A stretch of 64,000 nt of DNA. It comes from CAMLIZ01 sp966212505. Its GTDB lineage: Bacteria; Pseudomonadota; Gammaproteobacteria; Burkholderiales; Burkholderiaceae_C. The notes beneath the pieces were generated by a model. The model saw only the letters and a list, made by a program, of their open reading frames with translations, was not told where the DNA came from and did no database searches. The position numbers and the translations under genes were made by a program. Below, piece after piece: positions 1 through 8,920 of this stretch (the first letter of the stretch is position 1; each line of letters starts with the position of its first letter). The stretch covers positions 124,001 to 188,000 of the forward strand of contig CBIHRS010000003.1 in NCBI GenBank assembly GCA_966212505.1, written 5' to 3'.

Positions 1-650
1 ACGAAGGCAGTGGCGAACGAGGGCCCGAGCATCGGCAGCACGATGCTGGCGTAGTAGCGCCAGCGCGGGATGCCGTCGACACGCGCGGCCTTCCAGAGGC
101 TGTCGTCGATGCCGCGCAGGCCGGCCAGCATCAGTGCCATCACCAGCCCCGAGGCCTGCCACACCGCGGCGATGACGATCGCGTAGATCACCATGTCCTG
201 GTCGACGATCCAGTCGAAGCGGAAATGCTCGAAGCCCAGGCCTCGCACGGTGGCCTGGATGCCGAGCTCAGGGTTCAGCATCCATTGCCACACCAGGCCG
301 GTGGCCACGAAGGACATCGCGTACGGGTAGAGGAACACCGTGCGCAGCAGCCCCTCGCCGCGCACCTGCTGGTCGATGAACACCGCCAGCAGGAAACCCA
401 GCACCAGGCAGGCGCCGATGAACAGCACGCCGAAGATCGCGACGTTCTGCAGCGAGAGTATCCAGCGCTCGTTGTTGAACAGCTTCACGTACTGCGTGAG
501 GCCGACGAAGTCGGCGATCGGCAGCGTGCGCGAGCTGCTGAACGACATGCGCACCGACCAGCCGATCGTGCCCAGGTAGGCCAGCAGCACCGTGGCGATC
601 ATCGGAGCCAGGGCCGCGTAGACCGGCCAGCGGTGCCACTTGCTCTTCAT
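1..650 (-). CDS. Sugar ABC transporter permease (partial)
   Basis: This is the N-terminal 216 residues of an inner-membrane permease of the MalF/UgpA type; the gene runs off the window. The protein starts MKSKWHRWPVYAALAPMIAT, with a first membrane helix at about residues 10-30 and further hydrophobic helices after residue 70. Near the break is the cytoplasmic EAA-like loop (AARVDGIPRWRYYASIVLP), which contacts the ATPase in this family. The start lies 7 bases after the stop of the binding-protein gene, so the two are probably co-transcribed. No ATPase gene is in view; it should lie further left or be shared. The adjoining beta-glucosidase suggests a beta-glucoside or oligosaccharide substrate, which is inference. 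Confidence 0.88.
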   Translation of the reverse strand, partial: MKSKWHRWPVYAALAPMIATVLLAYLGTIGWSVRMSFSSSRTLPIADFVGLTQYVKLFNNERWILSLQNVAIFGVLFIGACLVLGFLLAVFIDQQVRGEGLLRTVFLYPYAMSFVATGLVWQWMLNPELGIQATVRGLGFEHFRFDWIVDQDMVIYAIVIAAVWQASGLVMALMLAGLRGIDDSLWKAARVDGIPRWRYYASIVLPMLGPSFATAF

Positions 651-657
651 CGCCCCA

Positions 658-1887
658 TCATCCCTTCAGCGCGGCGGCGATGGCCTTGGCGGCATCGTCG
701 ACCGACTGGTCCTTGTTCCAGAACTTGGTGATGATGTCCTGCAGCGCGCCGTTCATGTCGGGCGGCACCAGCATCTCCGCATTGGGCAGCTGGCGCGAGG
801 CGTCCTTCATGATGTTGAGGCCGGCCTGGGCGCAGATGTCCATCGCGCTGGCGTCCACATCGGTGCGGATCGGGATCGAGCCCTTCTTGTTGTTGAACGC
901 CACCTGCGTGGCCGGCGCGGTGAAGGTGCTGGCCAGCAGGTGCTGCGCCTTGATCGCGGCGGCATCATTGGTCTTCGGGAACACGAACACGTCGCCCGCG
1001 ATGATGTACGGCGACTTCGGCCCCAGGCCTGCGATGCAGCCGAACTCCTTGCCGGCCGTCTGCTTGGCGGCCTGGAACTCGCCCTTGGCCCAGTCGCCCA
1101 TGATCTGCACGCCGGCCTTGCCCGAGATCACCATCGAGGTGGCGTCGTTCCAGTTGCGGCCGGGCGAGCCGGCATCCACGTAGTTGTGCAGGCGCTTGAA
1201 GGTGGCGAGCACGTTCTTGAAGGCCGGCGAGTTCACGGCCTTCTCGTCGCGGTCGCGGTAGACCTTCAGGTAGAGGTCGGAGCCGCCGACGTTGGCCAGC
1301 ACCGCGTCGAAGGTGATCTTCTCCTGCCACGGCTGGCCGCCCAGCGCCAGCGGCACGAGGCCGGCGGCCTTGAGCTTGTCGAGGTCGGCGAACAGCTGGT
1401 CGACCGTCTTCGGCTCATCCTTGATGCCGGCCTTGGCGAAGGCGGCCTTCGAGTACCAGAACCATGCCGGCATGTGGATGTTGACCGGCACCGCGTAGTA
1501 GTGGCCCTTGACCTTGATGGCGTTGAGCACCGGCGCCGGGAGCATCTTGTCCCAGTTGTTCTTCTGCGCGACGTCGTCGACGTTGTTCAGCAGGCCCTGG
1601 TCGATGATGTCGTGGAACTGCTGCGAGGTGTTGAACTGCGCCGCGGTCGACGGGTTGCCGCCGACGATGCGGTTGATCGCCGAGGCGCGCGCGGCTTCGC
1701 CGCCGGCCACCGCGTTGTCGACCCAGGTGCCGCCGGCTGCCTTGTAGGCATTGGCCAGCTCCTTCACCGCGGCCGATTCGCCGCCCGAGGTCCACCAGTG
1801 GATCACCTCGGCCTTCTGTGCGTGGGCGCTGCCGGCGAGCAGCACCAGGGCCGCGGCGGCGGCCAGCTGCGAAATGCGTGCGTTCAT
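658..1887 (-). CDS. Sugar ABC transporter substrate-binding protein
   Basis: Periplasmic solute-binding protein of family 1 (MalE/UgpB-like), 409 aa. A Sec signal peptide covers residues 1-23, ending in GSAHA, and the mature protein opens with the VIHWWTSGGE stretch typical of the family. It would deliver a sugar to the permease encoded just downstream. An AGGAG sequence lies about 11 bases before the ATG. The gene lies between the beta-glucosidase gene (61 bases upstream, same strand) and the permease, consistent with a single beta-glucoside uptake and hydrolysis operon. The exact sugar cannot be read from the sequence. Confidence 0.92.
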   Translation of the reverse strand: MNARISQLAAAAALVLLAGSAHAQKAEVIHWWTSGGESAAVKELANAYKAAGGTWVDNAVAGGEAARASAINRIVGGNPSTAAQFNTSQQFHDIIDQGLLNNVDDVAQKNNWDKMLPAPVLNAIKVKGHYYAVPVNIHMPAWFWYSKAAFAKAGIKDEPKTVDQLFADLDKLKAAGLVPLALGGQPWQEKITFDAVLANVGGSDLYLKVYRDRDEKAVNSPAFKNVLATFKRLHNYVDAGSPGRNWNDATSMVISGKAGVQIMGDWAKGEFQAAKQTAGKEFGCIAGLGPKSPYIIAGDVFVFPKTNDAAAIKAQHLLASTFTAPATQVAFNNKKGSIPIRTDVDASAMDICAQAGLNIMKDASRQLPNAEMLVPPDMNGALQDIITKFWNKDQSVDDAAKAIAAALKG

Positions 1888-1948
1888 CTCTTCTGTCTCC
1901 TGCTTGGGGGTCAGTGTCGGCGCCGCTCTTGGTCGGCGCCATCGGTAT

Positions 1949-3346
1949 TCATGCCGTCGCGCGACGCGCCTGCATGAAGTGCTGCACGGCCAGCGCGCTG
2001 TCCTTCAGCGTGCGGGCCTGGGTGTCGTAGTCCACATGGACGAGGCCGAAGCGGCGCTCGTAGCCGAAGGCCCATTCGAAGTTGTCCATCAGCGACCAGC
2101 AGAAATAGCCGCGCACGTCCACGCCCTGCTGCATCGCGGCGTCCAGCGCCTGCAGGTGGCGCAGCAGGAAGCTCAGGCGCTGCGTGTCGTGCACGCGGCC
2201 ATCCTGCACGCGGTCGTCGCAGGCGATGCCGTTCTCGGTGATGTAGATCGGCGGCAGCGCGGCGCCATAGGTCTCGCGGAAGCCGACCAGCAGCGTGCGC
2301 AGGCCTTCGGGATAGACCTCCCAGCCCATCTGCGTGCGCTCGAGGCCGTCGACATGCACCTCCTCGAAGCCGTGCGCGCCGTCGCTCTTCACATGGCTGC
2401 GGAAGTAGTAGTTGATGCCGAGGAAATCCATGCGCTGGCCGATGGTGGCGAGGTCGTCCTCCAGCACCAGCGGCGCGCTGCCGGGCCACAGCTCGTCGAG
2501 CGCCTCGGGGTAGCGCTGCTTCAGCAGCGGATCGAGCACCCAGCCGTTGTGCTGGATCTCGAAGAGGCGTGCGGCGCGGCGGTCGGCCTCGCTGTCGGTG
2601 ATCGGCTGCGCGTGGCCGACGTTGGCGACGATGCCCAGCTTCGAGCCGGGGTCGCTCGCGCGCAGCGCCTGGATCGCGAGGCCGTGGCCCAGCAGCAGGT
2701 GGTGCATCGCGGCGCGAGCGTAGCGGATGTCGGTGCGGCCCGGCGCGTGCCGGCCGTTGGCATAGCCGAGGTAGGCCGAGCACCACGGCTCGTTCAGCGT
2801 GGCCCAGGCCTCGACGCGGCCGCCGAGCTCGCGCCCCATCAGCTCGGCGTACTCGGCGAAGCGGTAGGCGGTCTCGCGGTTGGTCCAGCCGCCGCGGTCT
2901 TCCATCCACTGCGGCAGGTCCCAGTGGTAGAGGGTGACGTAGCGCTGCAGGCCTTTCTCGGCCAGGCGGTCGAGCAGGCGCTTGTAGAAGTCGATGCCCT
3001 TGTCGTTCTTGCGGCCGTCTTCGGTCATCACCCGCGGCCAGGCGATCGAGAGCCGGTAGGCGTCGACGCCGAGCGAGGCGATCAGGTCCACGTCCTGTTC
3101 CCAGCGGTGGTAGTGGTCGCAGGCCACGGTGCCGCGGTCGCCGTGCAGCACACGGCCGGGGGTGCCGTCGTAGGTGTCCCAGATCGAGGGCAGGCGGCCG
3201 TCTTCATCGACCGCGCCTTCGATCTGGTACGACGAGGTGGCCACGCCCCAGAGAAAGCCGGGGCGGCCGATGCGGGAGGAACTCAGGGGAGCGAGGGCCT
3301 CGGCGACAGGCAGCGCCGGGCTGGAGGAGGAGGCGAGGGTGTTCAT
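1949..3346 (-). CDS. Beta-glucosidase, glycoside hydrolase family 1
   Basis: A 465-aa GH1 enzyme, the usual length for bacterial beta-glucosidases. The N-terminal FLWGVATSSYQIEG signature is present, the acid/base glutamate lies in TLNEPW, and the nucleophile glutamate in ITENG. There is no signal peptide, so it hydrolyses imported beta-glucosides in the cytoplasm. It is the first gene of an operon that continues into a sugar-binding protein and an ABC permease. The divergent lacI-type gene and the palindrome 29 bases upstream of its ATG point to repression in the absence of the sugar. The start has no strong Shine-Dalgarno sequence. Confidence 0.93.
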   Translation of the reverse strand: MNTLASSSSPALPVAEALAPLSSSRIGRPGFLWGVATSSYQIEGAVDEDGRLPSIWDTYDGTPGRVLHGDRGTVACDHYHRWEQDVDLIASLGVDAYRLSIAWPRVMTEDGRKNDKGIDFYKRLLDRLAEKGLQRYVTLYHWDLPQWMEDRGGWTNRETAYRFAEYAELMGRELGGRVEAWATLNEPWCSAYLGYANGRHAPGRTDIRYARAAMHHLLLGHGLAIQALRASDPGSKLGIVANVGHAQPITDSEADRRAARLFEIQHNGWVLDPLLKQRYPEALDELWPGSAPLVLEDDLATIGQRMDFLGINYYFRSHVKSDGAHGFEEVHVDGLERTQMGWEVYPEGLRTLLVGFRETYGAALPPIYITENGIACDDRVQDGRVHDTQRLSFLLRHLQALDAAMQQGVDVRGYFCWSLMDNFEWAFGYERRFGLVHVDYDTQARTLKDSALAVQHFMQARRATA

Positions 3347-3357
3347 CTGGCGAGAAG

Positions 3358-3396
3358 GATTTTGAAATCTGTCGTTCGGGAAATCGATTTCCCGAA
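3358..3396. promoter_or_regulatory. LacI-type operator region
   Basis: A perfect 22-base palindrome at 3375-3396 has the core TCGGGAAATCGATTTCCCGA. The central CG step and dyad are typical of LacI/GalR operators. A second, shorter dyad, GATTTTGAAATC (3358-3369), repeats the same GATTT/AAATC half-sites. Both lie in the 182-base gap between the divergent beta-glucosidase and lacI genes, so one repressor could control both. Binding is inferred from position and symmetry. Confidence 0.72.
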
Positions 3397-3528
3397 TTGG
3401 ACGCGATCCGGCTTGGACCGGTCAAGCGTCCCGGGATCAGGGGTTACCCGATGTCGTACGAGGAGAAAAGAGCCAGGCGGTGGGCCGATAGAATGGCCCG
3501 GATCCGCCGATCCAGCGATGCAGCATTC

Positions 3529-4557
3529 ATGAAATCGACAAACCCGCCGGCCGAAGACGCCGGCCCGGTGACCGTGCAGCAGGTGGCGCGCGCCGCCGGC
3601 GTGTCGCCGGCCACCGTCTCGCGCATCCTCAGCGGCCGCAAGCGCGTGTCGCCCGAGACGCGCGAGGCCGTGGAGCGCGCGATCGCGCAGCTCAAGTTCG
3701 AGCCCAACCTGCTGGCGCAGAGCCTCAAGCGCGGCAGCTCGATGACGGTGGGCGTGCTCACGCAGGACGTTGGCAGCCCGTTCTTCAGCGAGCTGCTGCG
3801 CGGCATCGAATCGGCGCTCGACGGCACCGGCTACGAATCGCTGATCGCCAGCGGCCACTGGAAGGCGGCCGATGAGGTGCAGCGCGCGCGCCGGCTGATC
3901 GCGCGGCGGGTCGACGGCGTGGTGGTGCTGACCGGCCCGCTCACCGACGAGCAGCTGCTGCCGCTGTCGGAGCAGGTGCCGATCGTGTCGACCAGCTCAC
4001 GGCTGCGCGGCCCGCGCGCGGTGGGCCTGATGCTCGACAACGAGGCTGGCGGCTATCTCGCCACGCGCCACCTGCTCGAGCTGGGCCACCGCCGCATCGC
4101 GCACATCGTCGGCCGGCGCGACCATCCCGATGCGGAGGAGCGCCTGGCGGGCTACCGGCGGGCCCTCGAAGAGGCCGGCCTGGCCATCGACGAGCGCCTG
4201 ATCCTCGAGGGCGACTACACCGAGGCCAGCGGCGTGCTCGCGCTGAACCGCCTGCTGCACAGCGGCGCGCCGTTCACCGCGATCTTCGCGGCCAACGACC
4301 AGACGGCCTATGGCGTGCGGCTGGCGCTGTACCGGCTCAACATCCGCGTGCCGGAAGACGTGTCGCTGGTGGGCTTCGACGACCTGCCCGGGTCGCTCTA
4401 CACCACGCCGCCGCTCACCACCGTGCGGCAGCCGCTGTTCGAGGTGGGGCAGGCGGCCGCGCAGGCGATGCTGCAGCTGCTCGAGGGCAAGCCGGTGGCG
4501 CTGGCGGCGCCGCCGCTGCAGCTGGTGGTGCGCGAAACGACGCGGCGGCTCGTGTAG
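3529..4557 (+). CDS. LacI-family transcriptional regulator
   Basis: A 342-aa repressor. The N-terminal helix-turn-helix is VTVQQVARAAGVSPATVSRILSG, followed by the hinge region and a periplasmic-binding-protein-like effector domain to the C-terminus. The ATG at 3529 (MKSTNPPAEDAG) is preferred; in-frame upstream starts at 3397 (TTG) and 3451 would add residues unlike the family and overlap the operator region. It is divergent from the beta-glucosidase/ABC operon and is its likely sugar-responsive repressor. Confidence 0.9.
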   Translation: MKSTNPPAEDAGPVTVQQVARAAGVSPATVSRILSGRKRVSPETREAVERAIAQLKFEPNLLAQSLKRGSSMTVGVLTQDVGSPFFSELLRGIESALDGTGYESLIASGHWKAADEVQRARRLIARRVDGVVVLTGPLTDEQLLPLSEQVPIVSTSSRLRGPRAVGLMLDNEAGGYLATRHLLELGHRRIAHIVGRRDHPDAEERLAGYRRALEEAGLAIDERLILEGDYTEASGVLALNRLLHSGAPFTAIFAANDQTAYGVRLALYRLNIRVPEDVSLVGFDDLPGSLYTTPPLTTVRQPLFEVGQAAAQAMLQLLEGKPVALAAPPLQLVVRETTRRLV

Positions 4558-4566
4558 CCCGGGCCT

Positions 4567-5235
4567 TCAGGCCGTCCGCAGATAGGACGTCGCCTGCTGC
4601 AGGTCCTGCAGCCAGCGCGCGAATGCCTCGTCGCGATCGCCCCCGCGCAGCCGCAGCAGGGCCGACGGATGCAGCGTCACCAGCACCGGCCGGCCGTCGC
4701 TCTCGCGCGGCAGCCAGTGGCCGCGCTCGGCCATCACCGGCACCGGCCGGCCGAGCAGTGACTTGGCGGCCGTGGCCCCGAGCGCGACGATGGCCTGCGG
4801 CTTCACCAGCTCGATCTCGCTGAGCAGCCAGTGCTGGCAGGCCGCGATCTCGCGCTGCGCCGGCGTCTTGTGCATGCGCCGCTTGCCGCGCAGTTCGAAC
4901 TTGAAATGCTTGACGGCATTGGTCACGTACAGCCGCTCGCGCGGCCAGTGCAACTGCGCCAGCGCCGCGTCGAGCAGATGGCCCGCAGGCCCGACGAAGG
5001 GGCGGCCCTGCAGGTCTTCGTGGTCGCCCGGTTGCTCGCCCACCAGCATCAGCGGCGCGCCGACCGGGCCTTCGCCCCACACCGTCTGTGTGCCGATGAA
5101 GCCGATCGGGCATTCGCGGCAAGCGGCGGCATCGTCGGCCACCGCATGCAGCGCGATCACGGCGCGCGGCGACGCCTTCGCGCGCGGGGCGCGGCCTTCA
5201 GGCGGCGGATGGCCGGGTTGGGAGTGTTGTGCCAT
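4567..5235 (-). CDS. udgX: UdgX-type uracil-DNA glycosylase
   Basis: A 222-aa protein of the family-4-related UDG superfamily. It carries the UdgX hallmarks: GEQPGDHED at residues 67-75 (family 4 normally has GEAPG) and the inserted loop RGKRRMHKTP, with a histidine at about residue 122. In Mycobacterium smegmatis UdgX the matching KRRIH-loop histidine forms a covalent bond with the DNA after uracil excision. Cys39, Cys42 and Cys133, plus His110 in place of the usual fourth cysteine, are likely ligands of a 4Fe-4S cluster (inference). The ATG at 5235 is chosen because residues upstream of it are proline-rich and lack family similarity. Confidence 0.87.
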   Translation of the reverse strand: MAQHSQPGHPPPEGRAPRAKASPRAVIALHAVADDAAACRECPIGFIGTQTVWGEGPVGAPLMLVGEQPGDHEDLQGRPFVGPAGHLLDAALAQLHWPRERLYVTNAVKHFKFELRGKRRMHKTPAQREIAACQHWLLSEIELVKPQAIVALGATAAKSLLGRPVPVMAERGHWLPRESDGRPVLVTLHPSALLRLRGGDRDEAFARWLQDLQQATSYLRTA

Positions 5236-5296
5236 GACCGAGGACCGGCAAGGCGGGTGCCTGTCGACAGCCTCCCTCCGATGGGGGAAACGCATA

Positions 5297-5318
5297 CCCC
5301 CTCCCTCCACAGAGGGGG
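5297..5318. repeat. GC-rich inverted repeat
   Basis: CCCCCTC and GAGGGGG arms (7 bp) flank an 8-base loop in the gap between udgX and the small gene at 5407. It resembles the C-run/G-run palindromes at 41959 and 61342, so it may be one copy of a dispersed intergenic element. There is no T-run beside it. Confidence 0.4.
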
Positions 5319-5406
5319 CCTTCACCGCCGGTTTTCCTCCCTCTTGGCGATGGCGGCAACACCTCTGGATACGGAACATGCCGGCCTGTCACAGGAGACC
5401 CGCACC

Positions 5407-5592
5407 ATGTTCCGCACCGAGCCCCTTGCCATCGCCACCGAGCCGCCGACCCAGGGCGAGCGCCGCTGGCAGCCGCCTTGCGGCTGGTGGGAATCGAGCC
5501 TGGACCTGATGCGCGGGCTCGAGGTGATCGAGCACGAATGGCCCGCCGACACCGACTGCGAGGCGCTGATGTCGGTGGTCAGCTTTGGCTGA
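5407..5592 (+). CDS. Small hypothetical protein, 61 aa
   Basis: A short frame starting MFRTEPLAIATEPP and ending VVSFG, with an AGGAG sequence 10 bases before the ATG. The product is acidic, rich in Trp and Pro, with no signal peptide, membrane helix or cysteine pair that would suggest a role. It converges with the PAP2 gene, and their 3' ends overlap by 14 bases. I do not recognise a family. The good ribosome site and ordinary amino acid composition favour a real gene. Confidence 0.55.
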   Translation: MFRTEPLAIATEPPTQGERRWQPPCGWWESSLDLMRGLEVIEHEWPADTDCEALMSVVSFG

Positions 5593-6256
5593 AACCCGGC
5601 TGCGTGCGCTGCAACTGCTCAAGGCGATAGCGGCGCAGCATCATCAAGCGGGTGTAGGGCTGTTCGCGGCCCGACAGCGTGATCGACAGGCGCGTGACCC
5701 AGTCATGGGTGCGCGAGGGTGGGGCACCGGCCGGCGTGAGCACCATCCAGACCAGCAGCCCCGCCAGCAGCGCCTTCGGCGCCTGTGTCTGCGGTGCGGT
5801 GGCCAGGCGCAGCGCGAAGAGGCTGGCCACGGTGCCGATCGCGAAGCCGGCGATCGCCTCGGAGACCGAATGCGCGCCGGTCATCACGCGCGATACCGCG
5901 ATCAGCGCCGCGAATCCGTAGCTCGCCAGCAGGGCCAGCAGCTTGACGCGCGGTGACGCGCCGGACGTGATGGCGCCGGCCAACACCGGCAGCACGGCCG
6001 CGGCGAACATCGAGTGGCCAGAGATGCCGGTGAAATCAAGCGGCGCATAGCCCACCTCCCAGCCGATGAACGCGACCTTGGTGGCGGTGGTGAGCAGCGC
6101 AGCGACGCCGATGCACACCAGCCACACCCGCACGACCGGCCGGCCCTGCGGGCGCAGCGCAAACCACACCAGCATCACGACCAGCGCGGGCAGCAGGATC
6201 TGGGCCTCGCCGAGGCGGGTGACGGTGTGCCAGAAGGAATGGAAAGCGGGACTCAT
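5579..6256 (-). CDS. PAP2-family membrane phosphatase
   Basis: A 225-aa integral membrane protein of the type 2 phosphatidic acid phosphatase superfamily. The three motifs are visible: K-rich motif 1 around TKVAFIGWE, motif 2 SGHS, and motif 3 SRVMTGAHSVSEAIAG with the catalytic histidine. About five or six hydrophobic helices surround them. Such enzymes dephosphorylate lipid phosphates or undecaprenyl pyrophosphate at the periplasmic face. The ATG at 6256 is preferred over one 42 bases upstream because the extension (MPALQCFSKNDSLC) is polar and atypical, but neither has a strong ribosome site. Confidence 0.85.
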   Translation of the reverse strand: MSPAFHSFWHTVTRLGEAQILLPALVVMLVWFALRPQGRPVVRVWLVCIGVAALLTTATKVAFIGWEVGYAPLDFTGISGHSMFAAAVLPVLAGAITSGASPRVKLLALLASYGFAALIAVSRVMTGAHSVSEAIAGFAIGTVASLFALRLATAPQTQAPKALLAGLLVWMVLTPAGAPPSRTHDWVTRLSITLSGREQPYTRLMMLRRYRLEQLQRTQPGFSQS

Positions 6257-6384
6257 GCAGAGGGAATCGTTCTTCGAGAAGCACTGTAGCGCGGGCATCT
6301 GACTGCCGATCGGCCGTCGGGTTCAATTTCTCCCGCCTATTTCCGGTGGACTTCTTCACATCCGCGCGAAACCCGCAACACCGG

Positions 6385-7971
6385 TCAGAGCATTTCCTCG
6401 GGCGCAAACGGCGCCAGCAGCTGCAGCGTCAGCCGGCGCCAGAAGCTCGACTCCGGCTCGACGTTGTCGACCACCGGGGCCGGCGCGCCGGGCGCCTGCG
6501 TCACCCAGCGCAGGCGCTCGCGGCCGTTGAGCTCGACGTGGTAGCTGTCGCGGGTGGTCACCTCGTCGAACAGCTTGCGCATGTCGGCCGACAGCTCGGG
6601 GCTGCGGATCAGCAGCGCGATCTCGCTGTTGAGGTCCATCGAGCGGCGGTCGAGGTTCATCGAGCCGATCAGCAGGTCGCGGCCGTCGACCACCAGCGCC
6701 TTCGCGTGCAGCCGCGCCTGCGAGCGGCCGAAGGTGCCGAAGCGGCTGCGGTCTTCACCGAGCTGCGGCCGCAGCTCGTACAGCTCGATGCCGGCCTCCA
6801 GCATCGGCCGGCGATAGCGCGCGTAGCCGATGTGCACCACTGGCGCGTCGGTGGAGGCCAGCGAGCAGGTGAGGATGCGCACCTTCACGCCGCGCTGGCG
6901 CAGCTCCTTCAGCAGTGCCATGCCGTCCTTGCCCGGCACGAGGTAGGGCGAAATGATCAGCACCTCGCGCTGTGCCGAGCGCAACAGGCTGCGCACGTCG
7001 TCGAACATCGTGTCTTCCGGGCCCACGTTGTCCGGTTCCTCGAGCTTGGCCGGGTCGTCGGCCAGCAGCCGCGAGCGCGCCCACTGCAGGCGAAGCCTGC
7101 CGCCGGGCTGCAGCTCGCTCGCCGCCGAGTCGGGCTCGGGTGCCGGCGTCTGCATCACCTCGGCGGGCGGCGCGGCATCGAGCTCGCTGGCCGCGGCGGA
7201 AGGCGCCGGAGCGGCCGGCACGATGGCCGTGACCGGATAGGCGAGTTCGCTGTTCCAGTAGCGGTCGAACGAGCGCGACAGCGCGCGCACCGCCGGGCCG
7301 GCTACCACCGCATCCATGTCGACGAAGTTGGCCTTGTCGCTGCGCAGGAAATAGGCGTCGCCCAGGTTGCGCCCGCCCATGAAGCCGATCGCGTTGTCGG
7401 CCACGAACATCTTGTTGTGCATGCGGTGGTTGATGCGCTGCATGTTCGTCAGCGAGCTCATCACCTTGGTCACGGTCGAGAAGCGGCCCGCGGGCAGCGG
7501 GTTGTACAGCCGCACCTCGATGCGCGGATGGTCGGTGAGCCGGCGCAGCGCACCGTCGGTGCCGGCGGTGTTCATGTCGTCGACCAGCAGGCGCACGCGC
7601 ACGCCGCGGTCGGCCGCTGCGCGCACGTGCTGCATCAGCAGCCGCGTGCTCGGCTCGTTGGTGAGGATGTAGTACTGTAGGTCGAGCGTGCGCTCGGCCT
7701 GGTCGGCCAGCGCGATCAGCGTGGCGAGCGCATCGCTGCCGGAAGTGACGATGCGAAACCCGGAGAGGCCCTTCTGCGGCGTGACGGCCGCAATGCGCTT
7801 GCCCCAGGCGGTGTTCTGCGGATCGGGCAGCGCCTGCGTGGCCGGTCGCGGTGGCGGCGGCGGCAGGCTGGCGCAGGCGCTGAGGGCTTGCGCCACTGCG
7901 AAGAGCAGCACGAACAGGCGCAGAACGCGAAGGCCGGCGCTGCGGCCGGCAAGGCAGGGCGAGGGCAGCAT
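6385..7971 (-). CDS. Phospholipase D family lipoprotein, ClsC-like
   Basis: A 528-aa protein with two PLD catalytic motifs. The first is HNKMFVADNAIGFMGGRN and the second HAKALVVDGRDLLIGSMN, each matching HxKx4Dx6G(S)xN. This two-motif layout and length fit cardiolipin synthase C-type proteins that use phosphatidylethanolamine and phosphatidylglycerol. The N-terminus is hydrophobic and ends in LSAC, a lipobox, followed by a proline-rich linker, so it is probably lipid-anchored. It stands alone between oppositely oriented or unrelated genes. A general PLD-type nuclease or transferase is the alternative. Confidence 0.86.
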   Translation of the reverse strand: MLPSPCLAGRSAGLRVLRLFVLLFAVAQALSACASLPPPPPRPATQALPDPQNTAWGKRIAAVTPQKGLSGFRIVTSGSDALATLIALADQAERTLDLQYYILTNEPSTRLLMQHVRAAADRGVRVRLLVDDMNTAGTDGALRRLTDHPRIEVRLYNPLPAGRFSTVTKVMSSLTNMQRINHRMHNKMFVADNAIGFMGGRNLGDAYFLRSDKANFVDMDAVVAGPAVRALSRSFDRYWNSELAYPVTAIVPAAPAPSAAASELDAAPPAEVMQTPAPEPDSAASELQPGGRLRLQWARSRLLADDPAKLEEPDNVGPEDTMFDDVRSLLRSAQREVLIISPYLVPGKDGMALLKELRQRGVKVRILTCSLASTDAPVVHIGYARYRRPMLEAGIELYELRPQLGEDRSRFGTFGRSQARLHAKALVVDGRDLLIGSMNLDRRSMDLNSEIALLIRSPELSADMRKLFDEVTTRDSYHVELNGRERLRWVTQAPGAPAPVVDNVEPESSFWRRLTLQLLAPFAPEEML

Positions 7972-8047
7972 GATGAAGGCCGCAAGGGCATGTTGCTTGC
8001 TGCCATTGGGGCAAGCGGCGTGCCGCGGCCTTTGCCGCCCGGGTCTG

Positions 8048-8905
8048 TCAGGCGAAGCGTCCGGCGCGGAAGTCCTGCACCGCCTGGAAGATCTGCTCGT
8101 TGCTGTTCATCACGAACGGGCCGTACTGTGCGATCGGTTCGTTCAGCGGCCGGCCGGCGATCAGCAGCGCTTTGGTGGACGCATCGCCCGCCTGCAGCAC
8201 CACGCCATCGCCGTGGTTCGCAAGAATGGCCATCCGCTGCGCCGGTACCGGCGTGCCGCCGATCGAGAGGCTGCCGCGGTAGACGTAGACGAACGCGTTG
8301 TGCCCGGCCGGCAGTGCCTGCTCGAAGCGGGCGCCCGGCTCCAGGTGCAGGTCGAGGTACAGCGGCTCGGTGACCTCGCGCTGCATCGCACCCTGCACGC
8401 CATGGCTCTCGCCGGCGATCACCCGCACGCGGGCGCCGGGCAACTCCACTTCGGGGACCTCGGTGCTGCCGATGTCTCGGTACCAGGGCTCGGTCATCTT
8501 GCGATCGGCCGGCAGGTTGAGCCAGAGCTGGAAGCCTTCCATCCGGCCTTCTTCCTGCTCGGGCAGCTCGCTGTGGATCACGCCGCGGCCGGCGGTCATC
8601 CACTGCACGCCGCCGTTGCTCAGCAGGCCTTCATGGCCGGCCGAGTCGCGGTGGCGCATGCGGCCGGCGATCATGTAGGTCACCGTCTCGAAGCCGCGGT
8701 GCGGATGGTCGGGAAAGCCGCCGATGTAGTCGTCGGGGTTGTCGGTGCCGAAGGCATCGAGCATCAGGAAAGGATCGAGCCGGCGCTGCAGCGGCTGCGT
8801 CAGCACGCGGGTCAGCCGCACGCCGGCACCGTCGCTGGTCGCCTGGCCGGCGACCAGGCACTCGACGGCGCGCGGTTCGCGGACAACGAGGGTTCCAGCT
8901 TCCAT
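8048..8905 (-). CDS. Pirin family protein
   Basis: A 285-aa bicupin protein. The N-terminal cupin has the pirin metal site HPHRGFETVTYM followed by GRGVIHSE, supplying the His and Glu ligands for an Fe or Ni ion. Pirins can act as quercetin 2,3-dioxygenases or redox sensors; which applies here is not visible. It follows the azoreductase gene by 15 bases with an AAGGAG ribosome site, so the two form an operon, probably for quinone or flavonoid detoxification under the divergent LysR regulator. Confidence 0.9.
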   Translation of the reverse strand: MEAGTLVVREPRAVECLVAGQATSDGAGVRLTRVLTQPLQRRLDPFLMLDAFGTDNPDDYIGGFPDHPHRGFETVTYMIAGRMRHRDSAGHEGLLSNGGVQWMTAGRGVIHSELPEQEEGRMEGFQLWLNLPADRKMTEPWYRDIGSTEVPEVELPGARVRVIAGESHGVQGAMQREVTEPLYLDLHLEPGARFEQALPAGHNAFVYVYRGSLSIGGTPVPAQRMAILANHGDGVVLQAGDASTKALLIAGRPLNEPIAQYGPFVMNSNEQIFQAVQDFRAGRFA

Positions 8906-8920
8906 GTCATGGCTCCTTGG

